Source: Deltaproteobacteria bacterium (GTDB lineage: Bacteria > Desulfobacterota > Desulfobulbia > Desulfobulbales > Desulfurivibrionaceae). From it: 40,136 nt of DNA. The position numbers and the translations under genes are program-made. The DNA is taken from contig JAJZPC010000019.1 in assembly GCA_021811385.1 (NCBI GenBank), positions 1-40,136 of the forward strand. The letters run 5' to 3'. A model generated the notes under the pieces. It was given only the letters and a program-made list of their open reading frames with translations, was not told the DNA's origin and ran no database searches. Below, piece after piece: positions 1-8,590 of this stretch; within the stretch, counting starts at the first letter, position 1; the number at the start of each line of letters is the position of its first letter.

Positions 1-1069
1 CCTCACCATAGAGCCGGACGCAGATCCCCGGCCCCACCCTGCCGCAGCGCCCCTTGCGCTGGTCGCAGCTCGCCCGGGAAATCGGGACAATGGGCAGCTT
101 GCTGGTCCTGGCCCGGACATTGTAGCTGGCCAGCCGGGCCAACCCGGTGTCCACCACATAGCGGATGCCGGGCACGGTAATGGAGGTTTCGGCCACGTTG
201 GTGGCCACCACGATTTTCCTCCCTTGTACCGGCTGAAAGATCTTCTTCTGGTCCCCGGGCGACAATCTGCCGAACAAGGGCAGGACCACAGACGCCGACC
301 CGCCGCCCCGCCTGTCCGGATGGGCGTTCAAGGCCTCCACGGTTTCGAGGATATCCCGCTCACTGGGCATGAACACCAGGATATCCCCCGGGCCTTCCTC
401 CCGGCACAGGGCGCGAACCGCCTGCACGGCCTGGTCCACATAGCTCTGTTCCCCCTCTTCCTCCTTTTCCGGGTCCAGGGGTTGATAGCGGATCTCCACC
501 GGATAGGTCCGGCCCGAAACCTCGACCACCGGGGCATTACCGAAATGCTTGGCAAAGCGGGCCGTGTCGATGGTGGCCGAGGTGATCAGCAGGGTGAGAT
601 CCGGACGGCGGGCCAGCAGCTGCTTGAGCAACCCCAGGAGAAAATCGATATTGAGGCTCCGCTCGTGGGCCTCGTCGATGATGATCGTGTCGTAGGCGGA
701 GAGATTCCGGTCGTGGTGCGCCTCGGCCAGCAGGATGCCGTCGGTCATGAACTTGAGCCGGGTGTTCCGGCCGGTCTGGTCCTTGAACCGGATCTTGTAG
801 CCCACCAGATCGGCCTGGGAGCCAAGTTCCTCGGCAACCCGCTCGGCCACGGAGATGGCGGCAATCCGCCGGGGCTGGGTGCAGCCGATTCTTTTGCGTC
901 TGCCGCGTCCGGCCTCCAGACACATCTTGGGCAACTGGGTGGTTTTGCCGGAACCGGTGTCCCCGGCAATGACCACCACCTGGCTGGCGCGGATCGCCCG
1001 GACGATTTCCTCCCGGTGCGCCACGATGGGCAACTCGCCGGGATAATTGATATTTATTTCCTGTTCCAT
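1..1069 (-). CDS. hrpA: ATP-dependent RNA helicase HrpA, 5' part only
   Basis: DEAH-box RNA helicase of the HrpA family; about 356 N-terminal codons are inside the window and the gene runs off the left edge with no stop. Reading the minus strand from ATG at 1069 gives MEQEINI, then Walker A GDTGSGKTTQLPK near residue 37, CTQPRRIAA (motif Ia), DEAH in IIIDEAHERS (Walker B), the SAT motif in LLITSATID, and further in VATNVAETSITVPGIRYVVD (motifs IV-V) and GRCGRVGPG (motif VI). HrpA proteins are usually about 1,300 residues, so roughly a quarter is visible. The family unwinds or remodels RNA using NTP; HrpA is linked to ribosome rescue in some bacteria. HrpB is the main alternative, but the motif set and spacing fit HrpA better. 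No convincing Shine-Dalgarno sequence precedes the ATG, so the exact start is less certain than the identity. It is divergent from the actin-like gene. Confidence 0.85.
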   Translation of the reverse strand, partial: MEQEININYPGELPIVAHREEIVRAIRASQVVVIAGDTGSGKTTQLPKMCLEAGRGRRKRIGCTQPRRIAAISVAERVAEELGSQADLVGYKIRFKDQTGRNTRLKFMTDGILLAEAHHDRNLSAYDTIIIDEAHERSLNIDFLLGLLKQLLARRPDLTLLITSATIDTARFAKHFGNAPVVEVSGRTYPVEIRYQPLDPEKEEEGEQSYVDQAVQAVRALCREEGPGDILVFMPSERDILETVEALNAHPDRRGGGSASVVLPLFGRLSPGDQKKIFQPVQGRKIVVATNVAETSITVPGIRYVVDTGLARLASYNVRARTSKLPIVPISRASCDQRKGRCGRVGPGICVRLYGE

Positions 1070-1162
1070 GGATGCGTAGAGTATAGATCCCAAGGAGACC
1101 ACCGGAGAAATTGCAACCGGTTTGGCCCCTGATCCGCGATGCGGGAGAATTTTTTTTATAAT

Positions 1163-1176
1163 TTCTTCAAGAAGAA
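1163..1176. promoter_or_regulatory. Short inverted repeat in the divergent intergenic region
   Basis: TTCTTC and GAAGAA are separated by two bases in the 297-bp AT-rich gap between hrpA and the actin-like gene. This is the right scale for an operator, and a TATAAA-like hexamer lies next to it on the minus strand. No matching -35 box of good quality was found, so a regulatory role is only a suggestion. The rest of the gap (1070-1366) shows nothing else I can name. Confidence 0.2.
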
Positions 1177-1366
1177 TGCTGAACCAGTCGAAAATAATGT
1201 AGAATTTTCACAGTGAGATAAGTACAATAATACCAATTTTCCTGTAAAAATGCAGGAAAGAACGCAACAACAGGCAGAAAAAACATCGGCGGCGCGCAAG
1301 CGGCAGGCTATGGGGCAGGCACCCCGCTCTCAGGCGGGGAAGAGAGGAACAAGGAGGAGCATAAGG

Positions 1367-2452
1367 ATGACGGAAGAAATGGGAAACATTGACAATGCCA
1401 TTGAAGCATCGCAGAAAACCGTAGTCTCCCGCGAAAAGGAGACCGGCGAGGATGCCGAGCGCCCCAAGGGGCCGGTAGGCCTTGATATCGGCACCAGCCA
1501 TATCGTCATGGCCCAGAACAAGGGCAAGAACATCCACACCATCAAGCAGCTCAACGCATTCTTCACCATCCCCTATTCAAAATTCACCAAGAAGATCCTG
1601 GTGGACAACGAGGTGACCTTTTTCGAAAAGGGAGACATGTTTTACATCCTCGGCTATTCGGCCGAGAACTTCGCCAACATGTTCAATACCAACACCCGGC
1701 GCACCATGGAAAAAGGGTTGCTCTCCGCCCGCGAGGACGAGGGGATCAACGTGCTCCAGGCCATCATCGGCACCCTGATCAAGCGGCCCAAGAATCCGGG
1801 CGAGGTCATCTGCTTCAGCATGCCGGGCACCCCGGTTGACAGCGGCCAGTCCGTGGTTTACCACGAGTCCATCATCAAGATGTACCTGGCTACCCTGGGC
1901 TACAACCCCATCTCCATCAACGAGGGTCTGGCCACGGTCATGGCCGAGCTGGCGGAAGACAATTTCACCGGCATCGGCATCAGCATGGGCGGCGGCATGT
2001 GCAACATCTGCCTGGCCTATCTCTCCGTGCCGGTCATCACCTACAGCATCCAGAAAGGCGGCGACTACATCGACCAGATGGTCGGAATCTCGGTGGGCGA
2101 ACCTGCCACCAAGGTCAAAACCATCAAGGAAAGCACCTTCCGGCTGGCCAAGCCCCCGAAGAACCGGGTTGAAACCGCCCTGCAGATCTATTACGACGAT
2201 CTGATCCACACCCTGTTGCACAGCCTGCAGGACGTGCTGCACTCTTCCGACAAGATTCCGAAGATCGCCAAGCCCATCCCCATCGTGCTGGCAGGCGGCA
2301 CCGCCCTGCCGAACGGCTTCAAGGAGCACTTCGAGAAGGCGCTGAAGGACTTCAACCTGCCCATCGACATCTCCGAGGTCAGGATTGCCGAAGATCCCCT
2401 CAACACCACGGCCAAGGGCGCCATGGTCATGGCGCTTTCCGAAGAAATCTAG
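1367..2452 (+). CDS. Actin/MreB-fold ATPase, function unassigned
   Basis: Protein of 361 residues with the actin/Hsp70-fold nucleotide-binding signature: phosphate-1 loop VGLDIGTSHIVMA (about residues 37-49), phosphate-2 loop GIGISMGGGMCNI (about 201-213) and adenosine motif PIPIVLAGGTALPNG (about 303-317). The start chosen is ATG at 1367 because AAGGAGGAG lies just upstream; an in-frame ATG at 1250 would add 39 basic, low-complexity residues with no ribosome site. The first 35 residues are charged and poorly structured. There is no membrane segment. Known relatives polymerise into filaments (MreB, MamK, ParM) or act as ATPases in cell-shape and division complexes (FtsA, PilM); this protein is clearly divergent from canonical MreB, and the gene stands alone without mreC/mreD or partitioning partners. 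A strong terminator follows. I call the fold confidently and the role not at all. Confidence 0.8.
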   Translation: MTEEMGNIDNAIEASQKTVVSREKETGEDAERPKGPVGLDIGTSHIVMAQNKGKNIHTIKQLNAFFTIPYSKFTKKILVDNEVTFFEKGDMFYILGYSAENFANMFNTNTRRTMEKGLLSAREDEGINVLQAIIGTLIKRPKNPGEVICFSMPGTPVDSGQSVVYHESIIKMYLATLGYNPISINEGLATVMAELAEDNFTGIGISMGGGMCNICLAYLSVPVITYSIQKGGDYIDQMVGISVGEPATKVKTIKESTFRLAKPPKNRVETALQIYYDDLIHTLLHSLQDVLHSSDKIPKIAKPIPIVLAGGTALPNGFKEHFEKALKDFNLPIDISEVRIAEDPLNTTAKGAMVMALSEEI

Positions 2453-2477
2453 CGCCAGGCAAAAAAACAGCATCCAT

Positions 2478-2511
2478 GGGGCGTGGCCGATCGGCCGCGC
2501 CCCTTTTTTTT
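2478..2511 (+). terminator. Rho-independent terminator of the actin-like gene
   Basis: A GC-rich stem (arm GGGGCG pairing with CGCCCC, and GGCC with GGCC around a GATC centre) is followed directly by a run of eight T. It begins 25 bp after the stop of the actin-like gene. Confidence 0.9.
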
Positions 2512-2681
2512 GCACCGCCGACCCGCCACTACTCAGCATTCCCAGCGAAAAGCCTCTCTTTTGCGCAAGAAAACCTTTCACCGCTCCCCGTGTTCATATA
2601 CAATACATTCAGCGATCCTTTCCCTGTTCCGGAACCCCAGACACAGGCACAACGCCCACAAAACGGCAGTGAAAAGAACCG

Positions 2682-5471
2682 ATGGCTACTCCGACCTCCC
2701 CCCAACCCCACCAACCCCTGCGCAATCCTGAAAAGGAATACGCCGAACTGTGCGCGGTCCTGCACAGTCTCCCAACCCCCGCGGAAATCTACCTTCCGGA
2801 CGGCACCCTGCTCATGGCCAATGCGGCAGCCCGAAGCCTGCCCACCTTCCCGGAAGGGACTGAAAATGGTCCTTGCATCCGGACCGCGCACGACGATGAC
2901 CGCGCCGCTTTTTCAAGGGCTGTTGCGGAAAAAATACCATGCGCCGCACCCGAGCGCAGCTATGCCGATCCTTTACCGGAGATGCCGTGGAACATCCTGC
3001 GGTTGCGGACCCTTTGCACCCCGGTTTGTGACGCGCAAGGGCGCCTCCACCACGTTCTCGTTTCACGGGAAGATGTAACCGCTCTTTACACGGGCACGCG
3101 TTTCCAGCGACTGGTGGAAGATGCCAATGAAGCCATTCTCGTTGTCCAGGACGGCCTGATCAAATATTTCAACCGCCAGGCCCTGGTAATAACCGGCTAT
3201 TCCCCCGAGGCGTATCTCTCTCGGCCTTTTCACACTTTTATCCATCCGGAAGACCGGGAGATGGTCATGCAGCGTTCCCTGCTCAGATTGCAGGGCAAAG
3301 AGCCGCCGAACATCTATCAGTTCCGGGTTATTGACGTCAATGGAGAGCCTAAATGGCTGCAGATCAATGCCGGAGTCATCGAATGGGGGGGAAGACCGGC
3401 CATCCTTGCCTTTCTCCCCGATATCACCCAACTCCGCCAGACGGAGATGGCCCTGTGGGAAAGCGAAATCCGCTTCCAGATGATCTCGGAAAACACCGGA
3501 GACCTGATCATCCTGAGCAACGGCCTGGGAAAAACGATCTTCGTCAACTCAGCCCTGACCCGGCTCCTCGGCATCCCGGCGGAAGAACTGCAAGGCAGGC
3601 CAATCACCGAAATCATCCATCCCAGGTACCGTTCCGCCCTCAGCGGGCTCTGGAACAGAATTCTGGCCGCGAAAACCGTTGCTCCCCAGGAAACCGTCCT
3701 GATCAGACGGGACGGCAGCCATCTCCCTGCGGAGATAAGCTGCTTTCCCATAGCGCAAGAAAACAGGACCCCTTACCTGGGGGCGATCCTGCGGGATATC
3801 TCCGCCCGTAAGGCGGCGGACCATGAGCTGGAACAATACCGCGACCACCTGGAAAAACTCGTCGGAGAACGCACCTCCGAACTGACCCAGACCAATGCCA
3901 GACTCCAGCAGACCATCCTTGAGCAGGAGCGCACCGAGGAAAGGCTCTCCCAGGAAAAAAGCAAGCTGGAAGCGGTTTTTTCCGCGATCAACGACGGCAT
4001 CTCCGTGCATGACCGCGATTTCAAGATACTCTTCCAGAACGCCGTCCTCACCAAACGGTATGGCGATTGCACGGGCCAGATTTGCCACAAGGCATACCAC
4101 GGGCGGGAAACCCCCTGCGAGAACTGCGGTTTGCTGGGCTGCATCCAGGACGGCGCCACCCATTGGTTTGAGATGAATGAAACCACCGACCGGGAAAATC
4201 TGTTTTTTGCCATGGGCGTAAGCCCGGTCCGCGACGGCAGGGGGGAAATCATTGCGGCGGTGGAGGTGATCAGGGATATAACCGACCAGAAAAGACTTGC
4301 CGACCAGCTGCTCCAGGCCCAGAAGATGGAAGCCATCGGCACCCTGGCCGGAGGCATTGCCCATGACTTCAACAATATTCTCACCGCCATCCTCGGCTAT
4401 GCGGAGCTGTCAAAATTGGAGGCCGATCCGGACAGCGATCTCGCGCACAATCTTGCCGAAATCATCAGTGCCAGCCGCAGGGCCGGGGATCTTATCCGGC
4501 AAATCCTGACCTTCAGCCGAAGGGCGGAGTTCAAGAAACAGCCATTGCAGATTCATTCCGTGGTCAAGGAGGCCCTGAAACTGATCCGCGGCACCATCCC
4601 TTCCACCATCGATATCCGCCAGGAGATAGCCGGGGACTGCGGGACAATCCTCGCCGATGTCACCCAAATCCATCAAGTGATCATGAATCTTTGCACCAAT
4701 GCCTACCATGCCATGCAGAAACAAGGCGGCATCCTGATCGTCAGAATACAAAACGCCGTCATCAGTGGAGAAACGGACGACCCGCCGGCAGGGCTTGCAC
4801 CGGGGAGCTATGTGCGGCTGACGGTCTCAGATACCGGGCACGGCATGGACGAAACCACCCTGGAGCGGGTGTTCGACCCATACTTTACCACCAAAAAACA
4901 AGGAGAAGGAACGGGGCTTGGTCTGGCGACCGTGCATGGCATCGTGGAAAACCACGGGGGGACAATCTCGGTGAAAAGTGCGCTCAACGAGGGAACGACC
5001 TTTGACATCTATTTTCCCCGGGTGGAAACGGCTTTTTCCGCTGCCCTGACCGGCTGGAATGAAACAGGGACCATCTCGTGCGCAGCCAGAATCCTGCTGG
5101 TGGACGATGAGGATATGCTGATCAGGCTGGGAAAAAGTATTCTCAAAAAACTCGGCCACACCGTGACCGCCTTCAGCAACAGCCAAGACGCGCTGGATTG
5201 CTTCCGGCAAGACCCTCAGGCCTTCGACCTCTTGCTCACCGACCAGATGATGCCGGGCCTCACCGGCCTGGAGCTTGCGCAACAATGCCTGACCCTGCGC
5301 CCCGATCTGCCGGTTATTCTGGCCACGGGCTACAGCGAGGCGATCAGCAAGGAGCAGGCCCAGGCCCAGGGGATCAACGCGATCCTTTGGAAGCCGGTGA
5401 CCATCAACACCATGGCCGAGACCATCCAACAGGCCCTCGGCAAAAATGAGGCGACAAGCCGGCCCGTCTGA
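2682..5471 (+). CDS. Multi-PAS hybrid sensor histidine kinase
   Basis: Cytoplasmic hybrid histidine kinase of 929 residues with no predicted membrane helices. Domain order: a degenerate PAS-like segment (about 25-130), PAS (about 144-260), PAS (about 265-385), a coiled coil (about 385-430), a third clear PAS (about 430-540), HisKA with the phospho-acceptor H561 in GGIAHDFNNILTAI, HATPase_c with N-box NLCTNAYHAM, G1 box DTGHGMD and G2 box GEGTGLGLATVHGIV, then a C-terminal receiver with phospho-acceptor D854 in LLLTDQMMPG and the conserved Lys in LWKPV. The last PAS carries a cysteine cluster, C468, C479, C482 and C487, which could bind a metal or act as a redox switch. There is no adjacent response regulator or DNA-binding protein, so it is an orphan. 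The ATG at 2682 lacks a strong ribosome site. Signal and output are unknown. Confidence 0.93.
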   Translation: MATPTSPQPHQPLRNPEKEYAELCAVLHSLPTPAEIYLPDGTLLMANAAARSLPTFPEGTENGPCIRTAHDDDRAAFSRAVAEKIPCAAPERSYADPLPEMPWNILRLRTLCTPVCDAQGRLHHVLVSREDVTALYTGTRFQRLVEDANEAILVVQDGLIKYFNRQALVITGYSPEAYLSRPFHTFIHPEDREMVMQRSLLRLQGKEPPNIYQFRVIDVNGEPKWLQINAGVIEWGGRPAILAFLPDITQLRQTEMALWESEIRFQMISENTGDLIILSNGLGKTIFVNSALTRLLGIPAEELQGRPITEIIHPRYRSALSGLWNRILAAKTVAPQETVLIRRDGSHLPAEISCFPIAQENRTPYLGAILRDISARKAADHELEQYRDHLEKLVGERTSELTQTNARLQQTILEQERTEERLSQEKSKLEAVFSAINDGISVHDRDFKILFQNAVLTKRYGDCTGQICHKAYHGRETPCENCGLLGCIQDGATHWFEMNETTDRENLFFAMGVSPVRDGRGEIIAAVEVIRDITDQKRLADQLLQAQKMEAIGTLAGGIAHDFNNILTAILGYAELSKLEADPDSDLAHNLAEIISASRRAGDLIRQILTFSRRAEFKKQPLQIHSVVKEALKLIRGTIPSTIDIRQEIAGDCGTILADVTQIHQVIMNLCTNAYHAMQKQGGILIVRIQNAVISGETDDPPAGLAPGSYVRLTVSDTGHGMDETTLERVFDPYFTTKKQGEGTGLGLATVHGIVENHGGTISVKSALNEGTTFDIYFPRVETAFSAALTGWNETGTISCAARILLVDDEDMLIRLGKSILKKLGHTVTAFSNSQDALDCFRQDPQAFDLLLTDQMMPGLTGLELAQQCLTLRPDLPVILATGYSEAISKEQAQAQGINAILWKPVTINTMAETIQQALGKNEATSRPV

Positions 5472-5543
5472 AAACCACGAAAAGCAGCATCACGACGGCG
5501 GCCGCCGCCTTAAAACAACCCGGCGCCACGGAACCGCGAATCC

Positions 5544-8105
5544 TTACAGAACCGCGCCATCCTGGGAAAGACGAACCTCCAGCTGCTTGCCCTTCCTGAC
5601 CTCGAAGCGCTGCTCCCCGATCTTCCGGTTCTGATGAAAAAATTGGACCGTCCAGGTTCCGTACATCGGCATCTTTTCCGTAATGGTGAGGGCCTCGACC
5701 ACCCGCTGCATGTACCTGACCTGCTGGTTCGAGGTACGGATCAGCTTGCCCTCCGGCCCGTACCACTGGATAACCAGGGGCAGCGTCTGGTCCACCGGGA
5801 GAAAATTCACCGAGTACAACGCGCCCAGGGTTGCCCCTGGCTTTCCGGCGATATTGTTCGGCCCTCCGGCAAACATCTGGAGTTTTTTCATGTTCAGTTC
5901 GATGTCGCTGATGTTTTCATAGGCGGCGCTCAGTTCGGCAACCTGCTGAAACGGCTGCTGCACAAGACCTGCGCTCTCGATCTGCAAGGCCCAGATCTTC
6001 ACCGGCCGCGCCGGCGCTGCCGACTCTTCCGAATCCTTGCCCTGGCGCCCGACCGTGGCGACTCCGCTGCCGCGCGGGGCAGCCACCGCGCCCAGGCTGC
6101 TCTCCGGGCCAGGGGGCTTGAACCCCTTGGCCGTGTTGATCTTCTTGGCCCTTTTAATATTTTTCACATTCTGCAGAGAGGCCTTGGTCAGGTCGGCGCC
6201 TTCCAGATTGGTCCGGTTCAGGTCTGCGTCATTGAGGTTGGCATTGATCAGGATGGCTTGGGACAGGTCGGCGTCGGTGAGATCCGCCCAGCGCAGATCG
6301 CCGTCCCGGAGATTGGCTCCGGTGAGCACCGCATTGGTCAGATCGGCATTGGCCAGATCCACGTTGGAAAGATCGGCCTTGCTCAGATTGGCATCGATGA
6401 GATTGGCGTTTCGCAGGTCAAGGCTGACCAGCTTCGCATCGCTCAGCACTGTCTCGCGCAGATTCTTGAGATCGAAATGCTTGGCCGCCGTCAGGTTGAT
6501 CCCGGACAGGTTCGCCCCCTTGAGGTCGGCATTGCTGAAATTGGCATTGGCCAGTTCGGCATTGGACAGATCCGCCCGGTTCAGATAGGCATGGTTCAGT
6601 TTTGCCCTGGTGAGATCCGCGCCCTGCAGGTTGGCGTTGTTCAGATTGGCCCCGGTGAAATCCACGGTGTTCAGCCGCGCCTTGCGCAGATCGGCATTGG
6701 TAAGATTGGTTTTGACCATGAGGGTGCGGACCCCGAAATCAACCCCGGACAAGCGGGCGCCGGTGAGGTTGGCTTCGGTCAGGTCAACGCGCTCCATCAT
6801 GGCTTTCTCACCGTTCGCCTCGGTGAGATTCGCCTGCAGGAAATTCGCCCCGGCGAACGCTCCACCGGCCAGGCCGGCCTTGGTGAGATTGGCCCCCCGG
6901 AAATTGGCTTCTTCCGCCCTTGCCCCGTCAAGGACCGCGCCGTTAAGGTTGGCCCGGACCAGGACAGCCTCATCCAACCGGGCCTCGCCCAAGTTGGTTC
7001 CGTTCAGACTCGCCTCGGACAGATTCGCCCCGGACAGATTCACCCCGCGCAGATCCGCGCCATCGAGGTTCGCCCTGCTCAAGTTCGCCTTGGCAAATTC
7101 AATCCCCCGCAGATCGGTGCGGCGCAGGTCCACCTCGTTGAGGATGGCGCCGGACAGGTTCGCCCCCTTGAGAAAGGCGGCGGTGAGATTGGTATTCCCC
7201 AGCTTCGCTTCACTCAAGTTTGCCGAGGTCAAGTTGGTTTTCGTGAAGGTCGCCCCGGAAAAATCAGCGGAGCGCGCGTCGCTTTCGGAGCAATCCGTTT
7301 CAAGGAGGAGGGCGCCGGCCAGCTTCGCCTCCTGGAGATCCGCCCCACGGAGATTGCTCCGGTTAAGATCGGCATCGGTCAGGTTTGCCCCGGAAAGCTT
7401 GGCCTGGGACAGATCGGTTTTTCCGAATTTGCATCCGACAAGAATGGCCTCGCTGAGGTCGGCCTCGTGGAGATCGGCATTCAGCAGATTTGCCTGGCTG
7501 AAATTCACCCCGCGCAGATCAGCCTCCCGCAGATTGGCGCCTTCGAAATTGGCATTCTGGAAATTCAGCCCACGCAGGTTTTTGCCGGCAAGATTGGCCC
7601 CATGAAAATCCTTGCCCACGAACCGGGGAGTACCGGCAGTGCCTGTCGACCCGGAAGCCGCGCCTTTTTCCGCCGTCGCGCCGCTATCCTGGGAAGACCC
7701 GGTTGGCGCGGAGACGGTGGAGAACCAGGGCAAGCCTCTGCCGCCATTGGCCCAAAAGAGATACCCTCCCCCCCCCACCAGAGCACAGACCACAACCGCG
7801 GCGAGCGCCCGCCCGAACCAGGCGACCATCGACCGTCCCCCCCCTTGCCCGGTGAACCGGACAAGGGTTGTTTCCGAATGGCACCGTGGGCAGGGCGCCT
7901 TTTTGCCCGCAAAGGCAGGCGGCACCATCTTTTCGAAGCCGCAGGCACTGCACCGGAAGACAGCCTGGCCGGAGTTGCCTGGCGCCGCAGCCGGATTTTT
8001 TCCCACCACAACGGTATGCCGGCACTTGGGGCAAGGCACGGCCTTGCCGGCATGGCGGTCTTCAACCTCTACGGAATATCTGCATTTATCGCAGTAAAAA
8101 ATCAT
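5544..8105 (-). CDS. Zinc-ribbon, membrane-anchored giant pentapeptide-repeat protein
   Basis: Protein of 853 residues. The N-terminus has two zinc-ribbon-like units (CDKC with CPKC at about residues 5-28, CSAC with CPRC at about 52-75), then one transmembrane helix (about 97-118) and a Ser/Thr/Gly-rich linker. Residues about 166-650 are nearly uninterrupted A(N/D)LXX pentapeptides, roughly 95 copies, which should fold as a long right-handed quadrilateral beta-helix. The last 153 residues (701-853) are a non-repetitive, beta-rich domain I do not recognise. Topology would put the zinc ribbons in the cytoplasm and helix plus C-domain outside it. Pentapeptide proteins include DNA-mimic gyrase protectors (Qnr, MfpA), but those are soluble and about 200 residues, so that role is not implied. 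A Gly-Ala-Arg-free clean start is ATG at 8105 after TGAGGA. It is convergent with the hybrid kinase. Function unknown. Confidence 0.88.
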   Translation of the reverse strand: MIFYCDKCRYSVEVEDRHAGKAVPCPKCRHTVVVGKNPAAAPGNSGQAVFRCSACGFEKMVPPAFAGKKAPCPRCHSETTLVRFTGQGGGRSMVAWFGRALAAVVVCALVGGGGYLFWANGGRGLPWFSTVSAPTGSSQDSGATAEKGAASGSTGTAGTPRFVGKDFHGANLAGKNLRGLNFQNANFEGANLREADLRGVNFSQANLLNADLHEADLSEAILVGCKFGKTDLSQAKLSGANLTDADLNRSNLRGADLQEAKLAGALLLETDCSESDARSADFSGATFTKTNLTSANLSEAKLGNTNLTAAFLKGANLSGAILNEVDLRRTDLRGIEFAKANLSRANLDGADLRGVNLSGANLSEASLNGTNLGEARLDEAVLVRANLNGAVLDGARAEEANFRGANLTKAGLAGGAFAGANFLQANLTEANGEKAMMERVDLTEANLTGARLSGVDFGVRTLMVKTNLTNADLRKARLNTVDFTGANLNNANLQGADLTRAKLNHAYLNRADLSNAELANANFSNADLKGANLSGINLTAAKHFDLKNLRETVLSDAKLVSLDLRNANLIDANLSKADLSNVDLANADLTNAVLTGANLRDGDLRWADLTDADLSQAILINANLNDADLNRTNLEGADLTKASLQNVKNIKRAKKINTAKGFKPPGPESSLGAVAAPRGSGVATVGRQGKDSEESAAPARPVKIWALQIESAGLVQQPFQQVAELSAAYENISDIELNMKKLQMFAGGPNNIAGKPGATLGALYSVNFLPVDQTLPLVIQWYGPEGKLIRTSNQQVRYMQRVVEALTITEKMPMYGTWTVQFFHQNRKIGEQRFEVRKGKQLEVRLSQDGAVL

Positions 8106-8590
8106 CCAGCGTCCTCAACAAAAAAACAACCCCGCCCCCGGCGGTAACCGCGACATGTCAATCCTGGCCAACGGCAACAGCTACAACAGTCATCGACCAT
8201 AACGAAAAAATACTTCATAATATTTATTGAAATCACAAAAAAAACACGACTACGGCAGGAAGCGAAAGCGACCGGCGACGGTTGCCGTTGTATACTTTTT
8301 TGCTGTTCCATTGGGGAGCTGCGCCGATGGGCACGCCCAGTCTCTGGCCTTTTCCTCTTTTTGCGACGCCATCATCCATTTCGACAGAATCAAGAGCATT
8401 GCTGAAAAAAAAATTCAGATGGGGTATTATAACACTTTACCTGGGGGGGTAACAGAGTCTTGCTTGTTCCTGAGAAAAAATCCCCCTGAAAAGTTGCGCC
8501 GTGTTTTTTCGATCTTGCTGTTTTATCGTATGTATTGACAGCCACAAGGGGACGGACCCCCCGGTGGCGAAATCGAGGCCATAACTTTCC
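8106..8590. other. 485-bp AT-rich gap with no recognised gene
   Basis: Divergent region between the pentapeptide gene and the penicillin-binding protein gene. A 103-codon open frame on the plus strand (8227-8538) has no ribosome site and an implausible composition, so I do not call it. A TATTAT hexamer at 8425 has TTGCTG 20 bp upstream, a spacing too long for a good sigma70 promoter. Promoters for both flanking genes presumably lie here but I cannot place them. Confidence 0.4.

Noticed and set aside
5544-8105. Gyrase-protecting (Qnr/MfpA-like) pentapeptide protein
   Set aside because: Those are about 200 residues and soluble; this one is four times longer, membrane-anchored and has zinc ribbons.
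5634-8147. An 837-codon open frame antisense to the pentapeptide gene
   Set aside because: It is the mirror of the repeats, low in complexity, and has no start or domain signal; the minus-strand frame has clear zinc ribbons and pentapeptides.
8227-8538. A 103-codon plus-strand frame in the gap before the PBP gene
   Set aside because: No ribosome site, lysine-rich and odd composition, no homology I recognise; it overlaps the expected promoter region.
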